Positions 1 to 8,512 of a stretch of 32,459 bases of DNA are shown one piece after another (the first letter of the stretch is position 1; each line of letters starts with the position of its first letter). A model generated the notes under the pieces. It searched no databases. It was not told the origin of the DNA and worked only from the letters and a program-made list of their open reading frames with translations. Source of the stretch: Sphingosinicella sp. CPCC 101087 (GTDB lineage: Bacteria > Pseudomonadota > Alphaproteobacteria > Sphingomonadales > Sphingomonadaceae); NCBI RefSeq assembly GCF_004151485.1, contig NZ_SBFF01000019.1, positions 1-32,459 on the forward strand, written 5' to 3'. The position numbers and the translations under genes were made by a program.

Positions 1-770
1 CGTCTTGACCGCACCGTTCGCTGGACTCGCATCGCCCGCTCGAGGTCTCGGCGAACGGCCGCGTTGGCGGGATCGGCGGCAAGCGCCTGGCGCAGAAGCG
101 CGACGGCACGATCGACGGCGCCGCTATTGAGTGCGGCGAGCCCCTGGGTGCGCAGGCGTCCAGCCAAAGCCGGGTTCGTGGTCGGAGAGGGCGAGGTGGC
201 CGCTGGCGGAGCCGCACGCTGGGGCGCCGGGCGTTGCGGGCCCGCCGAGGGGCGCGGCTGGCGAGCCGCTGGTGTCGGTGCGGGGCGCCGACCGGGGACC
301 TGAATGACCTGTCCCGCCGAAGTCGATTCCGGGACCGCGATATTGTTGTAGCGCGCCAGGATGTAGAACATCATCGGATTGCCGAGGGCGCGCTGCGCGA
401 TCGTCGACAGCGTCTCGCCTTCTCGTAGCGTGTAGCTGTAGCTCTCCGATCCGAGCATCTGGCGGGGATCGCCGTCGATCTGCGAAATGAGCTGGCGGGC
501 TATGCCGTCACCGGGATCCAGCTCTAGGACGGACATGAGGCGTTCTCGCGCGCGTTCCGCCTCGCCGCGATTGAGCAGCGCGATGGCTTCCTGCACGCCC
601 TCGCGTCCACGCCACCCCCCTTCATTGGCCGGGGGCGCGGATGCCGGCGCCGGTTCGGGCGCCGGTGCTTTGCTCGCGCAGCCTGAAAGGCCGACGCTCG
701 CGACCAGGAGGAGCAGCCCGGCTGTCGCGCTGTGCCGCGAGCGTCGCTTCGCATGAATCGCCTTCATCAT
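1..770 (-). CDS. LysM and TPR lipoprotein (partial, C-terminus beyond left edge)
   Basis: Likely an envelope lipoprotein that binds peptidoglycan. The frame starts MMKAIHAKRR and has a hydrophobic stretch ending in the lipobox LSGC (Cys31), then an Ala/Pro linker and a short helical repeat (EAIALLNRGEAERARERL). A LysM domain follows (YTLREGETLSTIAQRALGNP to GQVIQVPG), then a Pro/Ala-rich linker and a TPR-like segment (GLAALNSGAVDRAVALLRQA) that is still open at base 1. The start ATG (770-768) overlaps the TGA of the upstream EAL gene as ATGA, with AGGGA 5 bp upstream, so the two are probably translationally coupled. This frame is open from 770 to the edge. The domain calls rest on motif recognition; the specific role is unknown. 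Confidence 0.85.
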   Translation of the reverse strand, partial: MMKAIHAKRRSRHSATAGLLLLVASVGLSGCASKAPAPEPAPASAPPANEGGWRGREGVQEAIALLNRGEAERARERLMSVLELDPGDGIARQLISQIDGDPRQMLGSESYSYTLREGETLSTIAQRALGNPMMFYILARYNNIAVPESTSAGQVIQVPGRRPAPTPAARQPRPSAGPQRPAPQRAAPPAATSPSPTTNPALAGRLRTQGLAALNSGAVDRAVALLRQALAADPANAAVRRDLERAMRVQRTVRSR

Positions 771-2389
771 CTCATTCCCTGCCTGAGCATCTCCAATTGG
801 CCGCGCGCGTCCTCGCGGCCCGAACGACCGTCACGATGAACGGCGTAGCGAATGAAATCCTGAGCGTTCAGCGGCTTGGAGAAATAGAATCCCTGAAACA
901 GATGGCAGCCGAGCTTCTGAAGTGTCTCGACTTCTTCGATCGTCTCGACACCTTCGGCGAGTACGGCGATGCCGAGCCCCCTGCTGAGCTCGATCAGGCT
1001 GTGACAAATGGCCCGGCTGTCTCGGCGGAGATGCACCTGCTGCACGAACTCTCGGTCGATCTTGAGCTTGTCGAACGGCAGGTTCTTCAAATAGCTGAGG
1101 CTGGAATAGCCGGTTCCGAAATCGTCGATGGCGATGCTCACGCCGATCGCGCGAAGCTGCCCGAACAGATGCCGGGCCCGCTCCGCATCCTTGGCGGAGG
1201 CGGTTTCCGTCAGCTCTATCTCGAGCGAGCCGGGAGCGAGTCCGTGACGGTTTAATGTGCGCTCGACGGCATCTTTGAGGTTGAGGTCGCCGAGCTGCCG
1301 GCCGGAGAAGTTGACGGCCACCTTCAGGTGGCCGAGGCCGAGCCCGTTCCACGCCTTCACTTCGCTGCAGGCGGCATTGAGCGTCCATAATCCGATTTCG
1401 CGCGTGAGGTCGCTGTCCTCGAGGACGGGCACGAACGTCGCCGGTGCGATGAGTCCGACCTGCGGATGCCGCCATCGGAGGAGTGCCTCGGCGCCGATGA
1501 GCAACCCGCGGGAAAGGTCGATGACGGGTTGGAAATGGAGCTCGAGCTCATGTCGCTGGATGGCGAGCCTCAGACCCTGCTCGATCACGAAGCGCTCGCG
1601 CGCGACGTCCGCCGTGCTCGCCTCGGCGCAGGCAGCCTCCGATCCCTCGCCGACACGGGACAACATGACGAGGGCGTGGTTCAGCAGCCCCACGGCACTA
1701 TCGGCATCGTCCGGAAAGATCGCGCCGCCTGCCTCGATCTCCGGAATGAGCGCGAGCCCTTCCGCTTCGATCTCCGCGCCCATCGCGTAGCACAGAGCCG
1801 ACATTTCGCGTTGCGCCGCGTCGGGTGTGGACTGCTCGAAGAACAGTGCGAAGCAGTCGCGATCGACATGCGCGAGCAGCCGCTCCTTGCCCAGGCTCAG
1901 CGCCAGCCGCTCGGCGAAGACCTTCAGCGCCACTTCGGCTGCATGGGGGTCGAAGGCAGCCAGGCGCTTGTAATCGGCAAATCGAATGGCTCCGACGAAG
2001 GCGCGGCCGGCGTCCGCGGAAACATGGGCCTCGATGCGTTCGAGCAGACTCTCGCGGATCGGGAGACCGGTGATGGCATGCCGCCTTACCCACCGATGAT
2101 CGAGCGCCTCCAGCCGATCGAGCAGGCGACGCGTCTCCGCCAGAAGGACGACGCCATCGGTTTCCTCATCAGCGCTCGGATCGTTGCGCGCGTCGCGTAA
2201 CAGGCGCGCAGCCTGGGCCGCCGGACGCAGGGCATAGTGCAACATCAGGACTGCCGACACGGAGACGATGGCGCAGAGACCAAGGAACCCCGAGCTGACG
2301 AAGGGCGAGGCTATGGCGACCCATGGCGCGGTCGCCAGCAGCGCAATAGCGAGCGCCCTGTACTGCAGACTTCGAAAGCCGATAGCCAC
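767..2389 (-). CDS. Membrane EAL phosphodiesterase with degenerate GGDEF domain
   Basis: Predicted cyclic-di-GMP phosphodiesterase of 540 residues. Two hydrophobic helices (about 11-30 and 34-52) anchor it in the inner membrane. Residues 100-255 align with a GGDEF fold, but the signature position reads HVDRD (174-178), so cyclase activity is not expected. The EAL domain (about 270-520) keeps the catalytic set: EALLR (301-305), N360, E395 in ELTETA, DD422-423 in IDDFGTGYSS, K443, E479 and Q499. This predicts active hydrolysis of c-di-GMP to pGpG. The start is GTG at 2389, with GGAGCGGAGCG just upstream. Its stop overlaps the start of the LysM lipoprotein, suggesting an envelope-linked output. 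Degenerate GGDEF domains often act as GTP sensors; that role here is inference. Confidence 0.93.
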   Translation of the reverse strand: MAIGFRSLQYRALAIALLATAPWVAIASPFVSSGFLGLCAIVSVSAVLMLHYALRPAAQAARLLRDARNDPSADEETDGVVLLAETRRLLDRLEALDHRWVRRHAITGLPIRESLLERIEAHVSADAGRAFVGAIRFADYKRLAAFDPHAAEVALKVFAERLALSLGKERLLAHVDRDCFALFFEQSTPDAAQREMSALCYAMGAEIEAEGLALIPEIEAGGAIFPDDADSAVGLLNHALVMLSRVGEGSEAACAEASTADVARERFVIEQGLRLAIQRHELELHFQPVIDLSRGLLIGAEALLRWRHPQVGLIAPATFVPVLEDSDLTREIGLWTLNAACSEVKAWNGLGLGHLKVAVNFSGRQLGDLNLKDAVERTLNRHGLAPGSLEIELTETASAKDAERARHLFGQLRAIGVSIAIDDFGTGYSSLSYLKNLPFDKLKIDREFVQQVHLRRDSRAICHSLIELSRGLGIAVLAEGVETIEEVETLQKLGCHLFQGFYFSKPLNAQDFIRYAVHRDGRSGREDARGQLEMLRQGMR

Positions 2390-2455
2390 AAACGCTCCGC
2401 TCCATTCGGAGCGACCGCTCTAATATGATTCGGTTGTGGACCGGTTAAGCCATTG

Positions 2456-2474
2456 GGCCGCTTCATCAGCGGCC
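2456..2474 (-). terminator. Possible terminator hairpin after the small protein gene
   Basis: GGCCGC and GCGGCC form a 6-bp perfect stem with a 7-nt loop, between the stop of the 56-residue gene (2520) and the EAL gene start (2389). No U-tract follows on the minus strand, so the terminator call is weak. Confidence 0.3.
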
Positions 2475-2519
2475 TCCCGCCCCGCGTTCCGCTTCGCCAG
2501 CGGATCGGACCTCCCTCCC

Positions 2520-2690
2520 CTATCTCGCAGCGCTCCTCCGCTCGGCTTCGTTGATGGCGGCGAGCAGGCTCTCGAACTGGTTCGCCTCCTCGAGCGGGAT
2601 AGCGCGCCGAAAGCCCGCCCCGAGAATGTCGAGGTCGCCCTGCGTCAACAACCCGATCGCGACCACGCGATGCGTCTCTCGCTTCGGCAC
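2520..2690 (-). CDS. Small conserved sphingomonad-type protein, 56 aa
   Basis: Small soluble protein of unknown function. With a GTG start at 2690 it reads MPKRETHRVV, then IGLLTQGDLDILG, GFRRAIPLEEANQFESLLAAI and NEAERRSAAR. The start was chosen because GGAGG lies 5 nt upstream of that GTG; a TTG start at 2714 would add eight residues but has no such site. The pattern of LLTQ-D-LG, FRRA-P and a Leu-rich amphipathic helix resembles short hypothetical proteins I recall from sphingomonad genomes, but I cannot confirm that by search. It has no signal peptide, membrane helix or Cys pair. It sits alone between a flavoprotein gene and the EAL gene on the same strand. Confidence 0.6.
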   Translation of the reverse strand: MPKRETHRVVAIGLLTQGDLDILGAGFRRAIPLEEANQFESLLAAINEAERRSAAR

Positions 2691-2919
2691 TTCGCCCTCC
2701 AAGGACCTGACCAATCGGACTAACGCCCTGGCCAGGCCGTCGTGCAGACCGTTGAGCCTGCTACGAGCCAGTCTGCACCGGACGCAGGTCCGACCGAGGG
2801 TCAGCGGGTGCGGGCTGAGGCGTCGGCACGGTAGGAATTGCCGTCAGGAGCTGCGCGCCCCGCCGGAACGGCTGCCGGGGCACAGCACGTTTGCAGGACC
2901 GTCAACGCGTGAGGCTGCA

Positions 2920-4095
2920 TCAAACCGCTTGGCCGGCCGCCCACCCGCTGGCCCAGGCCCATTGAAAATTGTATCCGCCCAGCCATCCGGTCACATCGAC
3001 GGCTTCGCCTATCACGTAGAGCCCAGGGACCCGCTTGGCCTCCATGGTCTTAGACGACAAGTCGGCGGTACTGACTCCACCCACCGTCACTTCGGCCTTG
3101 GCGAAGCCTTCGGTGCCATTCGGCTGGAAACGCCAGTCCCTGAGCCGGGTCTCGGCAGCTCGCAAAGCCGCATCCTTCACATTGGTGAGGGGACCATCCA
3201 GGGCGAGCCGGTCGTTCAGGGCATCGGCCAGCCGATGGGGAAGCGCGGAACGCAACAGGCTGCGCAGGGTAGCGCGTGGACTCTGCTGCTTCGCGCTCAG
3301 CAACCATCCGGTGTCCTCGTGCGGCAAGAAGTCGATCGCTATGGGGCTGCCTCGGCGCCAATAGGAGGACACTTGAAGAATGGCCGGGCCGGACAGCCCG
3401 CGATGAGTGAACAAGGCCGCCTCCCGAAACGACGCGCCGCCGCAACGCGCGATCACTTCCGTCGCAACGCCGGAAAGGTCCCGGAAAAGGGCGTCTGCAC
3501 CGCTCAAGGTCAGCGGCACCAGCGCCGGACGAGGCTCGACGATCTTGAGGCCGAACTGGCGTGCAAGATCGTAGGCGTATCCGGTTGCGCCCATCTTCGG
3601 AATGGAAGGGCCGCCAGTGGCAATCACCAGTGAAGGGGCGTCCGCCGCCTGCCGATCGGTCGTGACGGTGAATCGTCCATCGCCATGTTCGATCCTCGCG
3701 ATGCTCTCGCCGCAGGAGAGGTCGACACCGGCCTTTGCGCACTCTGCGAGCAGCATGTCGACGATCTGGCGGGCGGATCCATTGCAGAAGAGCTGCCCCA
3801 GGGTCTTTTCATGCCAGGCGATGCCGTAGCTTTCGACCAACGCCAGGAAATCCTGTGGAGTGTACCGACTGAGCACCGACTTGGCGAAGTGCGGGTTGGC
3901 GGAAAGGAACCGGTCGGGAGCGGTGTGGATGTTCGTGAAATTGCATCGGCCGCCGCCCGAGATCAGGATCTTCTTGCCGGGTTTGTCGGCGCGATCGACC
4001 ACCAGCGCCCGCCGGCCCCGCTGCCCCGCCTGCGCCGCGCACATCAAGCCAGCCGCACCGGCGCCAAGAATGATCACATCGTAACGGCTGCGCAT
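2920..4095 (-). CDS. BaiN/HI0933 family NAD(P)/FAD-dependent oxidoreductase
   Basis: Soluble flavoprotein of 391 residues, close to the usual length for the HI0933/YhiN/BaiN family. The N-terminus carries a dinucleotide-binding motif, VIILGAGAAGLMCAAQAG (GxGxxG at about 12-17). The family signature GKKILISGGGRCNFTN follows, and the C-terminal FAD-contact block is GLYVIGEAVDVTGWLGGYNF. The best-known member, BaiN, reduces a bile-acid intermediate, but most relatives are uncharacterised, so no substrate is assigned. It starts at an ATG (4095). Neighbours give no pathway context: a GAF-GGDEF-EAL gene lies upstream and a small protein gene downstream, both on the same strand with gaps of about 175 and 230 bp. 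The family call is firm; the reaction is not. Confidence 0.92.
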   Translation of the reverse strand: MRSRYDVIILGAGAAGLMCAAQAGQRGRRALVVDRADKPGKKILISGGGRCNFTNIHTAPDRFLSANPHFAKSVLSRYTPQDFLALVESYGIAWHEKTLGQLFCNGSARQIVDMLLAECAKAGVDLSCGESIARIEHGDGRFTVTTDRQAADAPSLVIATGGPSIPKMGATGYAYDLARQFGLKIVEPRPALVPLTLSGADALFRDLSGVATEVIARCGGASFREAALFTHRGLSGPAILQVSSYWRRGSPIAIDFLPHEDTGWLLSAKQQSPRATLRSLLRSALPHRLADALNDRLALDGPLTNVKDAALRAAETRLRDWRFQPNGTEGFAKAEVTVGGVSTADLSSKTMEAKRVPGLYVIGEAVDVTGWLGGYNFQWAWASGWAAGQAV

Positions 4096-4270
4096 CTTTG
4101 AAGACCATCCCGCGGCGAAAGCCCTGGCAGCTTACAGCCCCCATTGTCGGTTGGGCCAGATCGTCGGGAAGAGCGAGCATCTTCTATCCATAACAGCGGC
4201 AAGCGTCAGCTCTTGCGGGCGCCGCGATCGCGGATCGGCGCTCCCGCCGGGCTTCCGCCGCTCCATCTCG

Positions 4271-6118
4271 CTAGGACGAGCGGCGCGCCGCCAGCTTACG
4301 TGCCGCAGGCACGAACCTGTCGGCTTCCCTCGAGCGCTGTGATCGGCCGATGAGCCGCGCCGTCGTCGCTTGTCGATCGACAGCGCGGGAGAACAGGTAA
4401 CCTTGGCCAAGGATGCAGCCGGCCGCCTGTAGCTGCTCGGCTTGAGCTTCGGTTTCGATCCCTTCGGCGATCACCCGGATGTCGAGCTTCGTCGCTATCT
4501 GGATGAGCCCCTCGACGATGGCCAGGCTGGCATCGCCGGGCGCGAGACGGTCGACAAATCTCTTGTCTATCTTAATGATGTCGACGGGCACGGTCAGCAG
4601 GTGCGTCAGCGAGGCATAGCCCGTTCCGAAATCGTCCAGCGCGACCCGGAGGCCCTTGGCGCGCAGGGCTTCGACCGCTTTTTGCACGAGGCGGTCTCCA
4701 TCGCCCATATAGACGGTTTCGGTGACTTCGAGGATGACGTGCTTCAATGGCACGTTCTCCCGCTCGAACGCTTCCGTAAGAACGCGGTCGAGCGAACCGC
4801 CGTGCATGTCCGCCGACGAGACGTTGATGCCGACATGCTCGAACGGAATGCCCAGATCGAGCCAGGTCCGAACGTCGGCGGCGACGAGCTCCATCATGCG
4901 GGCCGTCATGGCTGTCGCGACATGAACGTCCTTGGTCGCTTCCTGGAATTGGGCGGCACACACGATCTGGTCGCCCAGTCGCATCCTGCAGAGCGCCTCG
5001 AGCCCCACGATCTCGCGGGTGTCCAACCGAACCACCGGTTGGTAGTAGGCGTCGATCCGATCCTCGCGGAGCGCTGCGTCCACTTCGCGAATGTCGCGCA
5101 GGCGGCGGGTGATGTTGGTCCCGAGCCCCGGCCAGTAGCGCACGAATCCGCCGCGCCCGGTTTCCTTGGCGTGGTACAAGGCGAAATCGGCATTCTGCCG
5201 GACTCGCTCCGCCACCCGGTCTCCAGCCGAGAGGACCGCGCCGCCGACGGTTGCGCGTGGAACCACGATATGCCCGGCGCAATTTGCAGGCTCTGCGAGG
5301 GCGGCCAGGATCCGCTCCGCCGCCCGTTCGAGATCGCTCGACATCTCCGGTGACTGCAGGATCATGGCGAATTCATCACCGCCGATCCGAAACGCCCGGT
5401 CGGGCGCGATCTCGGCCGCGATCCGCTCTCCGGCGACCCTCAGAAGGCAATCGCCCGCCTGGTGGCCGAACGTGTCGTTGACCACCTTGAGGTTGTCCAG
5501 ATCGAGGACCAGCAACGCCCAGTCTCCTGGAACCTCGCAGTCCAGCTCCGACAGGGCCGCGTTGAACGCAGCCCTGTTGGAAAGCCCGGTCAGTGCATCT
5601 GCGAAGGCGCGCCGCTCATGTTCGATAACGCGCTGATGGCGGTCCAGGGCGATCACGCACAGATGGACGCAGTGTCGGACGATTTCTTTCTCGAGCTCCG
5701 TCGGACCCCTGCATTCGCGATAATAGAAAGCGAAGGTGGCGATCGGTTCGCCTTCTGCGTCCAGAATCGGGCTCGACCAGCAGGCTCGAAGCCCGAGAGG
5801 AAGAGCCAGATGCTTGAAGGCCGCCCATCTGGGATCCGTCTCGATGTCGGTCACCGTCACTTCGGTGCGAAGATGGGCGGCCGTCCCGCACGACCCGGCG
5901 TGCGGCCCCAGTTCGACGCCGTCCAGAGCTGCCGAATAGTCCGGCGGAAGGCTTGGCCCGGCAAGGGGGCGGACGAAGCCCCCGCGATCGACGGTGAGGA
6001 CCGAGCAGATGACATCCGGCGCCAGCTTTTCAGCCTCCAGGCACATGCGCGAGATGGTGCTCGCAAGCGTATCGCCCTTCGCGATCATTTCGAGAATGAT
6101 GTTCTGGAGCTGTAGCAT
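4271..6118 (-). CDS. GAF-GGDEF-EAL cyclic-di-GMP protein
   Basis: Soluble bifunctional c-di-GMP protein, 615 residues from the ATG at 6118. That start has GAGGA 4 nt upstream; a GTG at 6154 would add 12 residues. A GAF sensor domain spans about 15-160. The GGDEF domain (about 170-328) has an intact active site, RIGGDEF, at 246-250. The product-inhibition site reads IAPD rather than RxxD, so feedback inhibition is probably absent. The EAL domain (about 340-590) keeps E374 (LEALCR), N432, E467 (EVTETV), DD495-496, K516, E552 and Q572, so phosphodiesterase activity is also plausible. The GAF ligand is unknown. There is no membrane segment or signal peptide. It is monocistronic by spacing. Confidence 0.93.
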   Translation of the reverse strand: MLQLQNIILEMIAKGDTLASTISRMCLEAEKLAPDVICSVLTVDRGGFVRPLAGPSLPPDYSAALDGVELGPHAGSCGTAAHLRTEVTVTDIETDPRWAAFKHLALPLGLRACWSSPILDAEGEPIATFAFYYRECRGPTELEKEIVRHCVHLCVIALDRHQRVIEHERRAFADALTGLSNRAAFNAALSELDCEVPGDWALLVLDLDNLKVVNDTFGHQAGDCLLRVAGERIAAEIAPDRAFRIGGDEFAMILQSPEMSSDLERAAERILAALAEPANCAGHIVVPRATVGGAVLSAGDRVAERVRQNADFALYHAKETGRGGFVRYWPGLGTNITRRLRDIREVDAALREDRIDAYYQPVVRLDTREIVGLEALCRMRLGDQIVCAAQFQEATKDVHVATAMTARMMELVAADVRTWLDLGIPFEHVGINVSSADMHGGSLDRVLTEAFERENVPLKHVILEVTETVYMGDGDRLVQKAVEALRAKGLRVALDDFGTGYASLTHLLTVPVDIIKIDKRFVDRLAPGDASLAIVEGLIQIATKLDIRVIAEGIETEAQAEQLQAAGCILGQGYLFSRAVDRQATTARLIGRSQRSREADRFVPAARKLAARRSS

Positions 6119-6581
6119 GACTTCCTCAAGCACGACCGCGGCGCCGAGTCCCACCCGGCCCTGGGTCGGCTAAGGAAGCATGAGGGAAACTGTTAAAGAT
6201 TTACCTTCACGCACAGCGCCTTAGTAGCGATGCGACGCCGCTTCGGATCGTCTGGGCTGGCTTGGCCGACCAGCACATCGCGACAAGTCGACGTCCGGGG
6301 TAGAATTCCTTCAGCGGCATATGCTCGAGCTTCGACATTTCTCGAGGGAGATTGAATTGGACGGGTGGAGCACATTGTCGCCTGCGGCGAGCGGCTTGCC
6401 TTCGGGCGTCTTGTGCGAGGCCCCGACGCCGTGAGAGAAGCTGAGCAACAGCCGGGCACGCAGTCGGCTGCTTCGGAGGCCAGCTACAAAGGCTCAATCA
6501 CACTGGGGAATCCGCCGACGAACATGGATGGGCTTGCGCATGAACCGGCTATCCGAGGCCCGAGGCGATGGATGGCAGATC
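6119..6581. other. Intergenic region between divergent genes (463 bp)
   Basis: This stretch separates the GAF-GGDEF-EAL gene (minus) from the TPR-oxygenase gene (plus) and must hold both promoters. I see no clear sigma70 pair. The GC content dips near 6185-6205. A minus-strand frame from about 6340 (MSKLEHMPLKEFYPGRRL) has only a weak upstream purine run and no recognisable family, so I do not call it a gene. Confidence 0.4.
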
Positions 6582-8384
6582 ATGACCTTTGACTACGCGC
6601 TGGCGCGGGCAATGGAGCACCTTCGGGCCGGCCAGCTGGAGCCTGCAAGCGCCCTTCTCAACGAAGTGCTGGGGACCGCCCCCGACGAGCCAGACGCGCT
6701 CCAGCTCCTCGGTCTGGTTGCTCGTGCTCGCAAGCACCATGAACGGGCCGCCGAGCTGTTTCGGCAATCGCTCCGAACCAAAGCCGATCAGCCGCACGTC
6801 CTCAACAATCTCGGCAATACGCTGCTCGACCTGAAGCGGCCGATCGAGGCGATAGAAGCCTATCGAGCCGCCTTGGCGCTCCAACCCTCTTATGGGGATG
6901 CGATCACCAATCTGGGTCTCGCCTATATTGCAGCCGGGGACGCTCAGAATGCGTGCGAAGCGCTCCGCCGGGCCGCCGACATGGATAGCACGAACGCCAA
7001 GGCCTGGTCCGCCCTCGGTCGCGCGCTGAGGGCCTCGGATCGGCTCGACGAGGCCATTGCGGCGTTCGGCACGGCCTTGTCGCTGCGCCCGAATAGCCTG
7101 CCGACGCGGCACAATCTGGCGGTCACGCTTCGCTTGGCCGGCAAGCCGGAGCAGGCGGTCGGGATGCTGGAGGAATGTGCCGCCGCCAATCCGAGCGCCG
7201 CCGAAATCCGCTACAATCTTGGGCATTGCTATTACGACCTTGGCCGGCTGGACGAAGCGGCCGCCGCATATCGGGCCGCAATCGCGGCGAAACCGAGCTA
7301 TCGAGACGCCCATGACTCCCTCAACCGCCTCCTTTGGCAGCGGGGCGACACGACCCATTACCTGCGCAGCTATGCGGAGGCGCTTCGCCGCGATCCGGAT
7401 GATGCCGACCTGCTGGCGGACCTCGCCAACCGCCTCAACCTGGATGGCCGGACCGCGGACACTGTCCGGCTCCTGGAAGACGCTCTTGCCAGGGGCGTCG
7501 ACAGCCCTTCGATCCGCCACCGGCTCGGACAGGCCTGCTGGGCCGAAGGTGACAAGAAGGCGGCGCTGTCGCATCTCGAGGCCGGAATGGGATCGGGGGC
7601 CGGGATCGATTGCCGGCTCGAGCTCGTCCGCTGCCTGATCGTGCAGGGGCGCTACGACCACGCGCTCGAGGCCGTGGCGCCCGCGCTGGAGGCCAGGCCG
7701 TTCGATCAGCAGGCCATCGCCTATCAGGGCCTCGCCTGGCGGCTCCTCGGAGATCCGCGCGCGGAGCGTCTCAACGATTATGATCGCTTCGTCTCGGCGC
7801 GAATCCTCCAGCCGCCGGAGGGCTGGGGCAGCGTCGAACGGTTCAACGCGCGACTGGAGAAGGTTCTGGAGTCGCTCCACACGACCCGGCAGCATCCACT
7901 CGAGCAGACGCTCCGCGGCGGCACGCAGACGATGGGAGAGCTGTTCGACAGGGACGTGCCGGAAATCTCGGCGGTCAGGCGGATGATCGAGGCCGCGGTG
8001 GAGGAATATATCGCGGCGCTGCCGAACGATCCGAGCCATCTCTTCCTGAAGCGGCGCACGGACGGATTCCGCTTCTCGGGGTCCTGGTCCGTCCGCCTCC
8101 GGCGCGAAGGCTTTCACCTGAACCACGTCCATTCGAAAGGGTGGATCAGCTCCTGCTACTATGTCGGCCTGCCCGGCTGCACCGCGGACGAAGCCCGAAA
8201 GGAGGGCTGGATAAAGTTCGGGGAGACCGGGTTCAGTCTCGGCGAGCGGGAAACTATCGCGCGAACCCTGAAGCCCGAGGTGGGGAAGCTGATCCTCTTC
8301 CCCTCCTATTTGTATCACGGCACCATTCCCTTCGCGGCCGACAGCCCGAGGACGACGATCGCGTTCGACGTGGTACCGCGATAG
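6582..8384 (+). CDS. TPR protein with C-terminal 2OG-Fe(II) oxygenase-like domain
   Basis: About 600 residues. The N-terminal 400 are consecutive TPR units (for example PHVLNNLGNTLLDLKRPIEA and AEIRYNLGHCYYDLGRLDEA), a protein-interaction solenoid. The last ~105 residues match the putative 2-oxoglutarate/Fe(II) oxygenase family PF13759/TIGR02466: FRFSGSWSVRL, then FHLNHVHSKGWISSCYYVGL (His512, 515, 517), GKLILFPSYLYHGTIPF (His579) and R-TTIAFDV (Arg590). Which His residues bind iron is not certain. I chose ATG 6582 because the first TPR begins there and GGATGG lies upstream; in-frame ATGs at 6528 and 6540 are alternatives. Proteins of this type recur near TonB-dependent receptors in sphingomonads and Caulobacter (from memory). 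Here it is convergent with a TBDR gene 129 bp away. The substrate is unknown. Confidence 0.88.
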   Translation: MTFDYALARAMEHLRAGQLEPASALLNEVLGTAPDEPDALQLLGLVARARKHHERAAELFRQSLRTKADQPHVLNNLGNTLLDLKRPIEAIEAYRAALALQPSYGDAITNLGLAYIAAGDAQNACEALRRAADMDSTNAKAWSALGRALRASDRLDEAIAAFGTALSLRPNSLPTRHNLAVTLRLAGKPEQAVGMLEECAAANPSAAEIRYNLGHCYYDLGRLDEAAAAYRAAIAAKPSYRDAHDSLNRLLWQRGDTTHYLRSYAEALRRDPDDADLLADLANRLNLDGRTADTVRLLEDALARGVDSPSIRHRLGQACWAEGDKKAALSHLEAGMGSGAGIDCRLELVRCLIVQGRYDHALEAVAPALEARPFDQQAIAYQGLAWRLLGDPRAERLNDYDRFVSARILQPPEGWGSVERFNARLEKVLESLHTTRQHPLEQTLRGGTQTMGELFDRDVPEISAVRRMIEAAVEEYIAALPNDPSHLFLKRRTDGFRFSGSWSVRLRREGFHLNHVHSKGWISSCYYVGLPGCTADEARKEGWIKFGETGFSLGERETIARTLKPEVGKLILFPSYLYHGTIPFAADSPRTTIAFDVVPR

Positions 8385-8468
8385 GCTGGATACGGGTTTG
8401 ACGCGTCGTCATCGAAGCGTTGGCGGGTCGCCGCGGAGTTCGACTTTCCGCTTGCGCATCCGCGCCCA

Positions 8469-8490
8469 TCCCCTCCCTGCGAGCAGGGAG
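8469..8490. terminator. Hairpin between convergent genes
   Basis: CCCTCCCTGC and GCAGGGAGGG form a perfect 10-bp stem around GA. It lies between the TPR-oxygenase stop (8384) and the TBDR stop (8513), so it could end transcription from both sides. There is no T-run on either flank. Similar GC hairpins (CCCTCCC…GGGAGGG) are common between alphaproteobacterial genes. Confidence 0.5.
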
Positions 8491-8512
8491 GGAGATAGGC
8501 CGACTTCGAATA

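Noticed and set aside
6549-8318. Very long minus-strand open frame opposite the TPR-oxygenase gene
   Set aside because: It is a GC-bias shadow: no family pattern and Arg/Gly-rich low-information sequence, while the plus strand has clear TPR and oxygenase motifs.
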